This document shows, piece by piece, positions 21,601 through 31,192 of a stretch of DNA of 64,000 bases. Below the pieces are notes generated by a model. That model was not told where the DNA came from, did no database searches, and worked only from the letters and a program-made list of their open reading frames with translations. Each line of letters opens with the position of its first letter. The first letter of the stretch is position 1. A program made the position numbers and the translations under genes. Origin of the DNA: Bemisia tabaci (taxonomy: Eukaryota; Arthropoda; Insecta; Hemiptera; Aleyrodidae); the NCBI RefSeq assembly GCF_918797505.1, contig NC_092793.1, forward strand, positions 45,930,243-45,994,242. Reading direction: 5' to 3'.

Positions 21601-23336
21601 AACTATTAAACATTTTCACGCATTTGATGTATCATAAATAATGCCAAATCTATTTTGAAGCTTTTGACAATTGTTGCCTCTACCAGCGTTTTCTTTTTGG
21701 GTAGATACAAGAAGAAATTAAAGGTATCCTCTCGCAACGTTTTTCCTTGTGGGAGGCTTTCGCCATTGGTAATTTCGATCACAATCTGATTTTAAAACCT
21801 TTTTTCCTGAATTGTTCATTCAAATTAACTGCATTGTCTTACTTTTTCTGTATTAATGATCTATTATTACTGTTTTTATTCCTTAGAAAATTTTTGTACG
21901 TATTTTCATGGCCTTACAATGAGGTACTCGGATTTAAAAGAAAGAAAGAAAAAAGATGATTCAAGTATGATGCTGCTCATCAGAAGGACCATTACGATGG
22001 AAGCTATGACATTCCAAAATTTAAGTCAAAATTGGTTTAAAATTTCAATTTTTGATTCCTCTGATTTCATGTCAGATTACTTAATGAATAATAATCAAAC
22101 TAAGGTCTTTCCCAATTAAGTGTCATTGCATGAAAGCATGCCTATTCTTGTTTCATGCTGTTGCTGAAGCATTGACCTGACTTTTTTGGCCTTTGATTCC
22201 CCTACTTTCGATGAGAGTTTTTGTATTTCTGATCTTTACTTAGCATTTTAAGACTAATGAAATAAAATTCTTAGACTTTCTGAAAACTGTAGAAAACTAA
22301 GTGACACTCATAATGAAGGAAAATAAAGCAAAAAACTGGAAGCACAAGTCGTTTTACTAATTACTTGTGTTTCATCAGAATCAGTGTTCAAGAATAGTCT
22401 AGGTGGTATGTTAAGTGTGGTCGACAGGGCAAACAGCTGATCTGACAAAAAATTTGAAAATTATTTTCTAGAATCATTTACTCTTGTGAAGTAGCCTTTT
22501 TTCGATTGAAAAATACCTCTTTTTACATGCGTAATTTTGTCTTTTCTTAATTTTTATCATTACCACCCTCAAACCTTTGTGATTTTTTTTCTAATAAAGC
22601 AGCAATAAAATTGCTTCAAGATATTCTTCATATTTTTACTATCTTTTCAAGATTATCTCCCTGTAGCTTTGATCAGCATTAAGTTGAATAGAGATGAAAT
22701 AATTGGCTGATTCAATATGTTGCCTGTTTGCTGACAGTACTGGGACCTACACAGGAGAGTTAAAAATTCAGTATACTACACAAAGGAAAGTCTTGTTGGT
22801 ATGGGGGGGAGGGGAGGGAGGGATGACGTTTTTTCATCAATATCTCAAGCGAACTACGAAAAAATACCATCACCCCCCCCCCCCCCCCCTACCAACAAGA
22901 CTTTCCTTTATATTATGGATACTGAATTTATAGCTCTCGGTTTTCTTTTTAAAATGAACTACAGAGTTGATTGGATCCTGAGTAAAATTCTGCCAAGACT
23001 GAAAATTTGTAGCACGGTATATTTTATTTTACATTTAAACTTAGTTCATGTTTCATTTTATGTTGAAAAGTTTTTCGCAAATCCCCCATAAAAAGATCAT
23101 AAAATAAAACTCTCTATTGATAACAATATTCATTTAAGAGCTAACATGTTTTTCAACGTGTATTCTACGGTTGTTTTCAATTCGCCTTCAGCTGCATCCG
23201 CAACAATTGTTACGAATATGTTGTACGTGCCGATCTCAGCTCATTACATACCTGACTCTGTGAAGGCGTTTAATGTGCGAAAGTAGAGCACCCGGTTGGA
23301 GAAAAGTAGAAGTGAGATTGAATGAATCGCTGAATC
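18671..23336. other. AT-rich 3' flank of the SLC35E2-like gene and spacer
   Basis: About 4.7 kb without a supported gene. AATAAA hexamers occur (for example near 22260 and 22324), but none is clearly the transcript end. It contains a poly-C tract at 20910-20927 and a small inverted-repeat element at 22782-22909. The open frames at 20257-20472, 21040-21282 and 21747-22119 show no family motifs. Confidence 0.45.
22782..22909. mobile_element. Small terminal-inverted-repeat element (128 bp)
   Basis: AAAGGAAAGTCTTGTTGGTA at 22782-22801 is exactly the reverse complement of the 20 bases at 22890-22909. Inside each end lies a G-rich run (22802-22822) and a C run (22873-22889), which also oppose each other. 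No target duplication was identified. It could be a MITE or a simple foldback. Confidence 0.7.
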
Positions 23337-23344
23337 CTTACTTC

Positions 23345-24068
23345 CAGGCCCGCCACAAGGGGGGGGGGGGATACTGGGTCCCTGGTACCGGGGCCCGGGC
23401 CCCGGAGGGGGCCCGTGTTACCCTTGAATAACCACTACAAATTCACATGCAAACCTTGTTTTGTAAGAACAAGTGAAAAATTTACCCTAAAAATTTCGCA
23501 AAAGGTGAATGGATTTGCAGAAACACGCTGGGGCACTGTAGAATTCTTCTTAAATTTCCAAAGAAGTATACTTCTTGGAAAATTTCTATCTATTTTCAAG
23601 ATTTTCAGTACAGAGGGATATTTTTAGTAACTGCGTTTCATTTTCTTCCGTCGTCAGATGCTAAGAGTCTCCAGTCTGGGCATCCTCGACTTCAATGGCT
23701 CATGACTCAACTCCCTTGCCATAGACAAACGAAGGGGGGGTCCAGGGGGCCTGGCCCTCATAGAACTGAAAATAGTATCATATGCCACCCCCTCCCCCCC
23801 CCCAAAAAAAATAAAAATTTGCCAGATGTTTTGAATGCAACAATTCGCAAGTATTTTGTGCTGAAAGTATAAAAAAAAAATAAAAACAATATTATTCCGC
23901 AGAAATTCATGGAAAAATTCTTTATGGAAGCTTCAAAATGCGTCCGATTAGTCGTATAAATTCTAAAATTTCTTGGGGGATGCCCCTCGGATCCCCCCCC
24001 CCCCTCCGTGCTTGGGGCCCGGACCTTAAAACTGGTACCAGGGCCCGAGATGGGATGTGGCGAGCCTG
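23345..24068. mobile_element. hAT-like non-autonomous element, copy A
   Basis: About 724 bp with inverted ends CAGGCCCGCCACA and TGTGGCGAGCCTG. It aligns almost throughout with copy B at 28569-29283, including the stretches GAAACACGCTGGGGCACTGT and AATTCATGGAAAAATTCTTT. It has a longer G run near its left end and an extra GGGCCCGGAGGGGG-type stretch. No transposase is encoded; the open frame on the minus strand crossing its right end is not supported. Confidence 0.8.
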
Positions 24069-26559
24069 CATGAAGGCTATTTCCATTTAAATCTTCCGTC
24101 ACATTCATACGGCGCAATGATACAACTATTTGAACTCTCCGGAATGCGTGAGGTATCACGCCACATATGAAGGCGTTTTCAAAACAGCTTAGTTCCGATA
24201 CCCGGATTATCGTTTTGCATAGTTCATATTCTTTTCTTATATTCCGTACCACTCGATTATTTCAATCCCCGTTTCTACGACGCCTGACGTTATTTTAACT
24301 GGATTCCACGGATTGCATGTAATAATAGGTCTAATTTTTTTAATTGTCATAATAGTCCAACTAGTTGACAAGAAATTTAGGTTAATAAGCCTAAACGGGT
24401 TTGAATATTCTATTTGAAACTGACACTTTGTTGACATTATCTGATTATGTCTTTATTGTCTTTATGGGTGGTTTTTCTAAACCACCCATTTGTAAATGCA
24501 ATTCTAGCTGAAACGCACTTAAGCGCATTCACGACTGCAAAAATGTTAACGGAAATCGAAAAGGCCAGCGTGCATGAAGGCAATTTCAATTGTAATCTGC
24601 CGTTGCATTTCTAAGGCGCAATGATACAACTATTTGAAGGAACTCTCCGGAATGCGTGAGGAATAATTGTTTTGCGTAGTTCATATTATTTTGTTTCCAT
24701 TTCTAACCACTTCTTTATTTTTAATCATCGTAGAAAAACCACACATTTTTGTAAATACAATTCTAGCTGAAGCGCACTTCAGCTATGCATTCACCACTGC
24801 AAAAATTTCAGAGGAAATCGACAAGCCCAGCATGCATGGAGGCTATCTCCATTTAAATCTTCCGTCACATTCTTACGACGCAATGATACAACTGTTTGAA
24901 CTCTCCGGAATGCGTGAGGTAGCACGTCGCATTTGAAGGCGTTTTCAAAACAGCCAAGTTCCGATACCCGGATTATCGTTTTGCATAGTTCATATTATTT
25001 TGTTTCCATTTCTAACCACTTCTTTATTTTTAATCATCGTAGAAAAACCACCCATTTGTAAATACAATTCTAGCTGAAGCGCACTTTAGCTTTGCATTCA
25101 CCACTGCAAAAATGTCAAAGGAAATCAGCAAGCTCAGCGTGCATGGAGGCTATTTCCATTTAAATCTTCCTCACATTCTTACGGCGTAATGATACAACTA
25201 TTTGAACTCTCCGGAATGCGTGAGGTATCACGCCGCATTTGAAGGCGTTTTCAAAACAGCCAAGTTCCGTTATCGGAATAATCGTTTTGCATAGTTCATA
25301 TTATTTTGTTTCCATTTCTAACCACTTGTTTAATTATAGTCCTCCTATAAAAACCACCCATTTTAGGGTGTGCCTTATTTTTGAGTTTTGCGAAAATCAA
25401 GTTGGTCAACCCCCAAAAAGTTTCTATGTAGTCTCTAAATGAACCCCCTAAAAGGAAAAAATTTTAAAAAAATTTTAACCCGTGCCTCAAAGGGCCTAAA
25501 GGGCCTAAACCCAAAATTCAAAAATTTTGGCAAGCGACACATCAATTCTGAAGGAAAATGGCAAGTTACGGTCCATTTAGGGCAGAAATTTCGTCCGTTT
25601 TGCCGTATCTTGAAGCGCAAGGTCACAAACGGCCCAATGACGACGTGAGGCTATGGGCTGGCGGGGCGCGCCGCGGCCGGCCCGCCGCTGAGCGTGCGCG
25701 CGCGGCAGGGTTGCGTATCGCCGCTTTACAACGGCGTAGAGGAACGAACGGTGGGGTGGGAGGGGGATATCCAGTGGAAAAGCATCCACATTTTCTATCC
25801 ATATTGAAAATGCATTATACTTTTTCAATATAGATGAGGAAATATGAGCCATACAAGGAAGTGATGAAAAGAGTGACAAATACATATATAGTTTGTACGG
25901 TTAGGAGTGTAAGTGGGGAAAATTTGCCATAACTACAGAACAGCCCTGAACATCTCCGGGAAATAAAAGCTGCTATTGATGAGAGGTTTGCATGAGAGGT
26001 TTAATTAAGGACTAATTAAAAAGATAGGTGCGATGTTGTCGAATCGTAAGCCCTTTACGCGATCAAAAGCGATTAGTGTAAATTTAATTGGAAAAGTTTA
26101 AGAAAAATTTGATGAAAGAAAATTGCCCCAAATTCGGGAAGTGCTTAAAGTGTTTTTCTATTATGTGAAGTGTTCGCACATGAATGTCAATGGCAGTAAT
26201 TCCAATATGGAATGAAAAATGTAGAATCCCTGTGATACATAGTGTCTATGTTTCATCCACCCACCTTTTCATTAGTGCATTTAACGTGACATCAATTAGA
26301 AAGTTTAATTCGAGAGGTTCAATATGGCTTACCCACTTACATTTTCTGGTACTGAACCCCCCCCCCCCCCCCGCCACAGTTACTTGCTATAATCAAAAAT
26401 GTAATATTACACGGAAAAAACGAGTTTAGGATGGGGCCCTAACTAGAGGTAGGGCAGTGACCAGTGAGAGGTAGCTCACGTCCCTACAGATTACAGGCAC
26501 GAGACCTCCATGAGCTAGTTGCGAACGCTGCCACCGACTGGGTTTTGAGGTTTTAGTTA

Positions 26560-26583
26560 CTGCGCATGCGCGCGCATGCGCAG
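26560..26583. promoter_or_regulatory. 24-bp perfect palindrome with paired NRF-1/Ewg-like sites
   Basis: CTGCGCATGCGC followed by GCGCATGCGCAG is its own reverse complement over 24 bases. It contains the NRF-1 family core TGCGCATGCGC on both strands. It sits in the central loop of the foldback element, upstream of the tRNA-like segment. Binding is inferred from the motif only. Confidence 0.5.
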
Positions 26584-26712
26584 GAGTAGCGAATAACGTC
26601 ATTTCTCGCTGAACGCCAGTTGAGGACTGACGCCCGTATGATCAGGTGTCATTGATATGCCGAGAGGGGGAATTGCACTCAAGAGGCGTAAATTCGCCGT
26701 CCTCTTCATCGA

Positions 26713-26785
26713 GGCCTCGTAGCCTGGTGGTACCGCGCTGGTATACCATCTCTGCTATGCGGGTTCGAATCCATGCGAGGGCACG
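26713..26785 (+). repeat. tRNA-like SINE head or tRNA pseudogene (A and B boxes)
   Basis: The A-box-like TAGCCTGGTGG at 26720-26730 and a perfect B box GGTTCGAATCC at 26762-26772 are spaced as in tRNA genes. The flanks CCTCGTA and TGCGAGG can pair as an acceptor stem. The T arm and anticodon arm do not fold cleanly, so a functional tRNA is unlikely. A Pol III-type SINE head is the better reading. Confidence 0.5.
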
Positions 26786-26937
26786 GATTTTTTACGCTCG
26801 GCGTCGATATGCAGGTAGGGCTGGACCCTACCTTCAGCTTGGGCCTGACCCTCCGAGGTTTAGGTGAAGCAATTTCACCTACCCGGGTTTGGGGCCGGCC
26901 CTGCGACTAGTTTCTGCTCGAAAAAATATGACTTAAT

Positions 26938-27000
26938 TTGGGGTTTGAACCCCACTCTTTATAACCGTGGGCAATGCCCTTGACCACTCGGCTACTGGGG
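26938..27000 (-). repeat. tRNA-like segment on the minus strand (Ser/Leu-type head)
   Basis: On the minus strand, A box TAGCCGAGTGG (26994-26984) is followed by B box GGTTCAAACCC (26951-26941). The T arm pairs as TGGGG with CCCCA. TAGCCGAGTGGTCAAGG resembles class II tRNA D arms. No acceptor stem is formed, which suggests a SINE or pseudogene. It converges on the plus-strand tRNA-like segment about 150 bp away. Confidence 0.5.
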
Positions 27001-28568
27001 AAGATTTGAGTAAATGAGGCTAATGTGTCATTTAGCCCCGTGGGTGAGGCCAGGCAATCAACATCAGCTGTAAGTTGGCGAAGCCAGATTGAACCGATTG
27101 AATAAAACTTTCTAATTGATGCCGCGTCAAATACACCAATGAAAAGTAGGGTAAACAAAGTCTTATTGATGTATCAAACCTTCAGTAATTTCATATGAAA
27201 TGAAAAAACCTATTTTCTTCCGTTTGGCGGGACTCATTAGCGAGCGTGAATTTTTCCTGTCGAGAAACTCTCTCCTGGGCGCGAGCTTTCTTCTTGTCTG
27301 CTCTCCTCACCTCTGCTGCAAGGATAGTATCCTTCACTGTGGATATTATGCATTCTCATCCAGGTTTTCGTTGAAGAATTAAACATGCTTTATCCTCTTC
27401 ATTTTCCATGATATCTAGAGTATTGCATAAAGCAATGTCGAATAACACGTCGATTTTTGCCGTAAAATCAGTCTCCAAATTCTCTTGAACCAGCGATCGA
27501 CGGCTAGCATTTTTTGATACGCGCCTCCACTCCTCATAAAAATGTAAACATTTTTAAAAACATGGACACTATGTATCACAGGGATTCTACATTTTTCATT
27601 CCATATTGGAATTACAAGATCAGAGGTTTTTGACGCACCGCCATTGACATTAATGTGCGAAAACTTCACATAATAGAAAAACACTTTAAGCACTTCCCGA
27701 ATTTGGGGCAATTTTCTTTCATCAAATTTTTCTTAAACTTTTCCAATTAAATTTACACTAATCGCTTTTGATCGCGTAAAGGGCTTACGATTCGACAACA
27801 TCGCACCTATCTTTTTAATTAGTCCTTAATTAAACCTCTCATGCAAACCTCTCATCAATAGCAGCTTTTATTTCCCGGAGATTTTCAGGGCTGTTCTGTA
27901 GTTATGGCAAATTTTCCCCACTTACACTCCTAACCGTACAAACTATATATGTATTTGTCACTCTTTTCATCACTTCCTTGTATGGCTCATATTTCCTCAT
28001 CTATATTGAAAAAGTATAATGCATTTTCAATATGGATAGAAAATGTGGATGCTTTTCCACTGGATATCCCCCTCCCACCCCACCGTTCGTTCCTCTACGC
28101 CGTTGTAAAGCGGCGATACGCAACCCTGCCGCGCGCGCACGCTCAGCGGCGGGCCGGCCGCGGCGCGCCCCGCCAGCCCATAGCCTCACGTCGTCATTGG
28201 GCCGTTTGTGACCTTGCGCTTCAAGATACGGCAAAACGGACGAAATTTCTGCCCTAAATGGACCGTAACTTGCCATTTTCCTTCAGAATTGATGTGTCGC
28301 TTGCCAAAATTTTTGAATTTTGGGTTTAGGCCCTTTAGGCCCTTTGAGGCACGGGTTAAAATTTTTTTAAAATTTTTTCCTTTTAGGGGGTTCATTTAGA
28401 GACTACATAGAAACTTTTTGGGGGTTGACCAACTTGATTTTCGCAAAACTCAAAAATAAGGCACACCCTAACCCATTTGCTAAATACAATTCTAGCTGAA
28501 GCGCACTTAAGCGCATTCACCACTGCAAACATGTCAAAGGAAATAGACAAGCCCAGCGTGCATGAAGG

Positions 28569-29283
28569 CGCGCCCGCCACAAGAGGGGGATACTGGGTCC
28601 CTGGTACCGGGGCCCGTGTTCCCCGTGAAAAACCACTACGAATTCACATGCAACCCTTGTTTCGTAAGAACACGTGAAAAATTTACCCTAAAAATTTCGC
28701 AAAAGGTGAATAGATTTTCAGAAACACGCTGGGGCACTGTAGAACTCTTCTTAAATTTTCAAAGAAGTATACTTCCTGGAAAATTTCTATCTATTTTCAA
28801 GATTTTCAGTACAGAGGGATATTTTTAGTAACTGCGTTTCATTTTCTTCCGTCGTCAGATGCTAAGAGTCTCCAGTCTGGGCATCCTCGACTTCAATGGC
28901 TCATGACTCAACTCCCTTGCCATAGACAAACGAAGGGGGGGTCCAGGGGGCCTGGCCCTCATAGAACTGAAAATAGTATCATATGCCACTCCCTCCCCCC
29001 CCCCCAAAAAAAAATAAAAATTTGCCAGATGTTTTGAATGCAACAATTCGCAAGTATTTTGTGCTGAAAGTATAAAAAAAAATAAAAACAATATTATTCC
29101 GCAGAAATTCATGGAAAAATTCTTTATGGAAGCTTCAAAATGCGTCCGATTAGTCGTATAAATTCTAAAATTTCTTGGGGGATGCCCCTCGGACCCCCCC
29201 CCCCCCCTCCGTGCTTGGGGCCCGGACCTTAAAACTGGGACCAGGGCCGTTGCCAGGGCCCGAGATGGGATGTGGCGGGCCTG
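28569..29283. mobile_element. hAT-like non-autonomous element, copy B
   Basis: Direct repeat of copy A. It starts CGCGCCCGCCACA, differing from copy A at two of the first three bases, and ends TGTGGCGGGCCTG. It is followed immediately by CTTACTTC, the 8-mer that also precedes copy A. A short extra GGGCCGTTGCCA-type insertion lies near its right end. Confidence 0.8.
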
Positions 29284-29291
29284 CTTACTTC

Positions 29292-31192
29292 GTTCGTTCT
29301 TCGACGGACGGCGCTACTTGCGTATTTAAAATGCCTTCAGAGAGTCAAGTATGTAATGAGCTAAAAGCAGCACGCACAACATATTCGCAACATCAATTGC
29401 TGCAGACGCAGCAGAAGGCGAATTGCTCAGTTGAAAAAAAAGAGTATAGAAGGTAGTCTGCAAGTAACGAGAGGGTATGTATTCGATCGACATGAATCGA
29501 ACGCAAAATAAAAACGAGAACCGATCGCCATCGATTTGATTGAAGTATAAAAGGGAAAACGGGTTCGTTCTTAGTTTTCAATCGAATTATGTCGAGCGCA
29601 ACAATTATTCTGGTCTATTGACGTAGTAAATTTCAGTAAATTACTCAATGAATGGTGTGATCCATTATTGAAATTATTATCTATGGCAAAGCATCTAGAC
29701 GCATAAGTTCAATCCCGGGGTTTTCCCTTGTTTTATGATAGATAACGGCAAAATATTTTTAATTTTTTGCAACATTCGAGAGTTGCCGAATTGAAATTTA
29801 AATATAATATAGATCAAATTGCGTTCAAAAGTGTTCGAAAATTTGGAGTAAAAAGATTCACTCATTTTTTTGAAAATAAGTATTTTACCTGAAGAGATTT
29901 GGTAACGCCTGAAGGTTCATACGGCGTTTCCATCAGCACGGCGGTATTGAGAACTATGCAGAAGTTTTAATGATTTGAATAGCATTCTAGTCCATGAATA
30001 TTAACAAGAAACGTTTATTATCAACAAAAATGGACAAGGCATATAATACAAATCATAAGAAAAGTAAGTACTTACTTACACATATACAATTAGTTAAGAA
30101 GCCGTTACTGGTTAGATTACAGAAAACTCTGTAAAGTTCGATGCATCTCAGTCTTAATATTTTCCCCTTAAAAATTATGGCATGAATAATAGACAGAAAC
30201 AAACTAATAATAAATAAGTCACGAAGTATCACATTATACGTTAGTACACGTATATATCTGACTCCAATTATTATGCAATCAAATTTAAATACATTTTGAT
30301 GATCAGATACCAATCAATGTGCGCAGCTATCATTTTATGCTTAGGAGTAGGTAGCTAATAAACTAAACTATACCAATCCGTAAGCATTTATGAGTAGAGC
30401 TAAAAAAAATGTTAATATCTAGAGAAGTAGAATTTCATATATTCTACTATTTATTAACATATTAAAATAAAAATAAATCAAACTTGTTTGTACAGTAGGT
30501 AAATTTTATAAATCTACATATATAATGTTGGAGTTATAATAAATTAGGAGAAGCATTTTTATTCTTTCGGAAAACAATAACTACAGTCTTGAACATTTTA
30601 ATTTCTTTCCTCTTCATATTTAAACACTATTACCTACATGAATATCCATTGCATAATAGGTCTTCAGTTATTCACCCTCGTGAAGATTACAGGGGTATTA
30701 GTTATTTCCAAAGCAAAGCCATTTATGTCGCGCCAGCCAAATTAGGTCAGAAAAATTCTGTCAGCACCCTAAAGTATTCGCTCTCATTATTTCCTCTTCT
30801 TTTGTATCTCTTAACTTTGCATCTTTCAGAGGGCGGTAGGTGATTCGCCTATTTTTAATCACCTCATTTAAGTAAACAATGATTCAACCTAAAAGTGATT
30901 GCGAACAAACAGGTTTAAGAATAATTTTCTTGATGTTTTCTCCTCATTGTTTGGCGAGGAGAGCAAGTTTGGTGATCATACACGCAAACCTCTTTCTAAA
31001 TTTGCCTGATGCTAAAGGCATAATTACCTATGCTTGGTAACGGACATGCGCACCAATTTTCACGAGCAATTGGTTATAAATAATGCATATACTTAATTTT
31101 ACTTTCACGGACACAGTCCAAACTGCGTGCGAACCGATGTGCTTTGCACTAGTGCTGCTTAAAATTCCCTTGAAGCTGTGACAACTTCGAAC
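29292..31192. other. 3' flank of the exchanger gene and spacer
   Basis: About 1.9 kb of AT-rich sequence with no supported exon. It probably includes the exchanger's 3' UTR, which runs leftwards from 31192. A partial MITE of family F is at about 29770-29947. The ORFs at 29175-29456, 30053-30313 and 30589-30843 lack recognisable motifs. Confidence 0.4.
29770..29947. mobile_element. Partial/diverged MITE copy, family F
   Basis: Contains CATTCGAGAGTTGCC on the left and ATTTGGTAACGCCTGAAGG, then TCATACGGCGTTT and AGCACGGCGG, on the right. These match the ends of the copies at 35094-35351 and 59484-59738. The left terminus is lost or too diverged. Confidence 0.55.

Larger units (their letters stand above)
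25364..28470. mobile_element. 3.1-kb foldback (long terminal inverted repeat) element with 8-bp target duplication
   Basis: The ends TAGGGTGTGCCTTATTTTTG at 25364 and its complement ending at 28470 open near-perfect inverted arms: 25364-26194 pairs with 27640-28470, with only a few substitutions seen. Weaker arm similarity continues to about 26341 on the left and 27068-27160 on the right, after a roughly 400-bp segment (about 27165-27562) present only on the right. It is flanked by ACCCATTT at 25356-25363 and 28471-28478. TAGGG ends and an 8-bp duplication fit hAT. No transposase is visible. The arms hold a GC-rich core at about 25660-25735. The central loop holds two tRNA-like segments. Confidence 0.88.
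24069..28568 (+). repeat. Tandem array of about 300-bp units, interrupted by a foldback element
   Basis: Units begin at CATGAAGG or CATGGAGG: 24069, 24573, 24835, 25142 and the closing one at 28561. Unit lengths are about 504, 262, 307 and 304 bp, the last after removing the inserted 25364-28470 element and one duplication copy. Shared words are ATGATACAACTATTTGAACT, CTCCGGAATGCGTGAGG, CGTTTTGCATAGTTCATATT and CAATTCTAGCTGAAGCGCAC. The first unit carries an unrelated insertion; the second has a deletion. Open frames in the array are not conserved between units. Confidence 0.85.
23345..29283. mobile_element. Composite hAT-like macro-element: two end copies enclosing a satellite array and a nested foldback element
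   Basis: The outer boundaries are CAGGCCCGCCACA at 23345 and its complement (TGTGGCGGGCCTG) ending at 29283. The whole 5.9 kb is flanked by a perfect 8-bp direct repeat, CTTACTTC, at 23337-23344 and 29284-29291. Inside are end copy A (23345-24068), a tandem array (24069-28568) and end copy B (28569-29283), with A and B in the same orientation. The inner junctions share CATGAAGG: right of A at 24069-24076 and left of B at 28561-28568. The layout is that of a block moved as one unit by its outermost ends. Confidence 0.75.

Noticed and set aside
23758..24252. 164-codon minus-strand open frame
   Set aside because: It crosses the junction between transposon copy A and the satellite array; it is not conserved in copy B.
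24667..24936. 89-codon open frame in the tandem array
   Set aside because: The frame is not kept in the other units of the array, which have stops or deletions, so coding is not supported.
25558..28276. Matching open frames of 91-102 codons in both foldback arms
   Set aside because: The pairs exist because the arms are near-identical. The proteins match no known family and the frame crosses a GC-rich block in several phases.
24069..28568. Tandem array considered as a CRISPR array
   Set aside because: Units are about 300 bp, not short repeats with unique spacers, and the genome is eukaryotic.
23345..29283. Copies A and B considered as LTRs of a retrotransposon
   Set aside because: Each copy has its own inverted ends and the flanking duplication is 8 bp. 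There is no primer-binding site, polypurine tract, gag or pol.
29690..29725. B-box-like AGTTCAATCCC, possible tRNA
   Set aside because: No A box and no cloverleaf pairing nearby.
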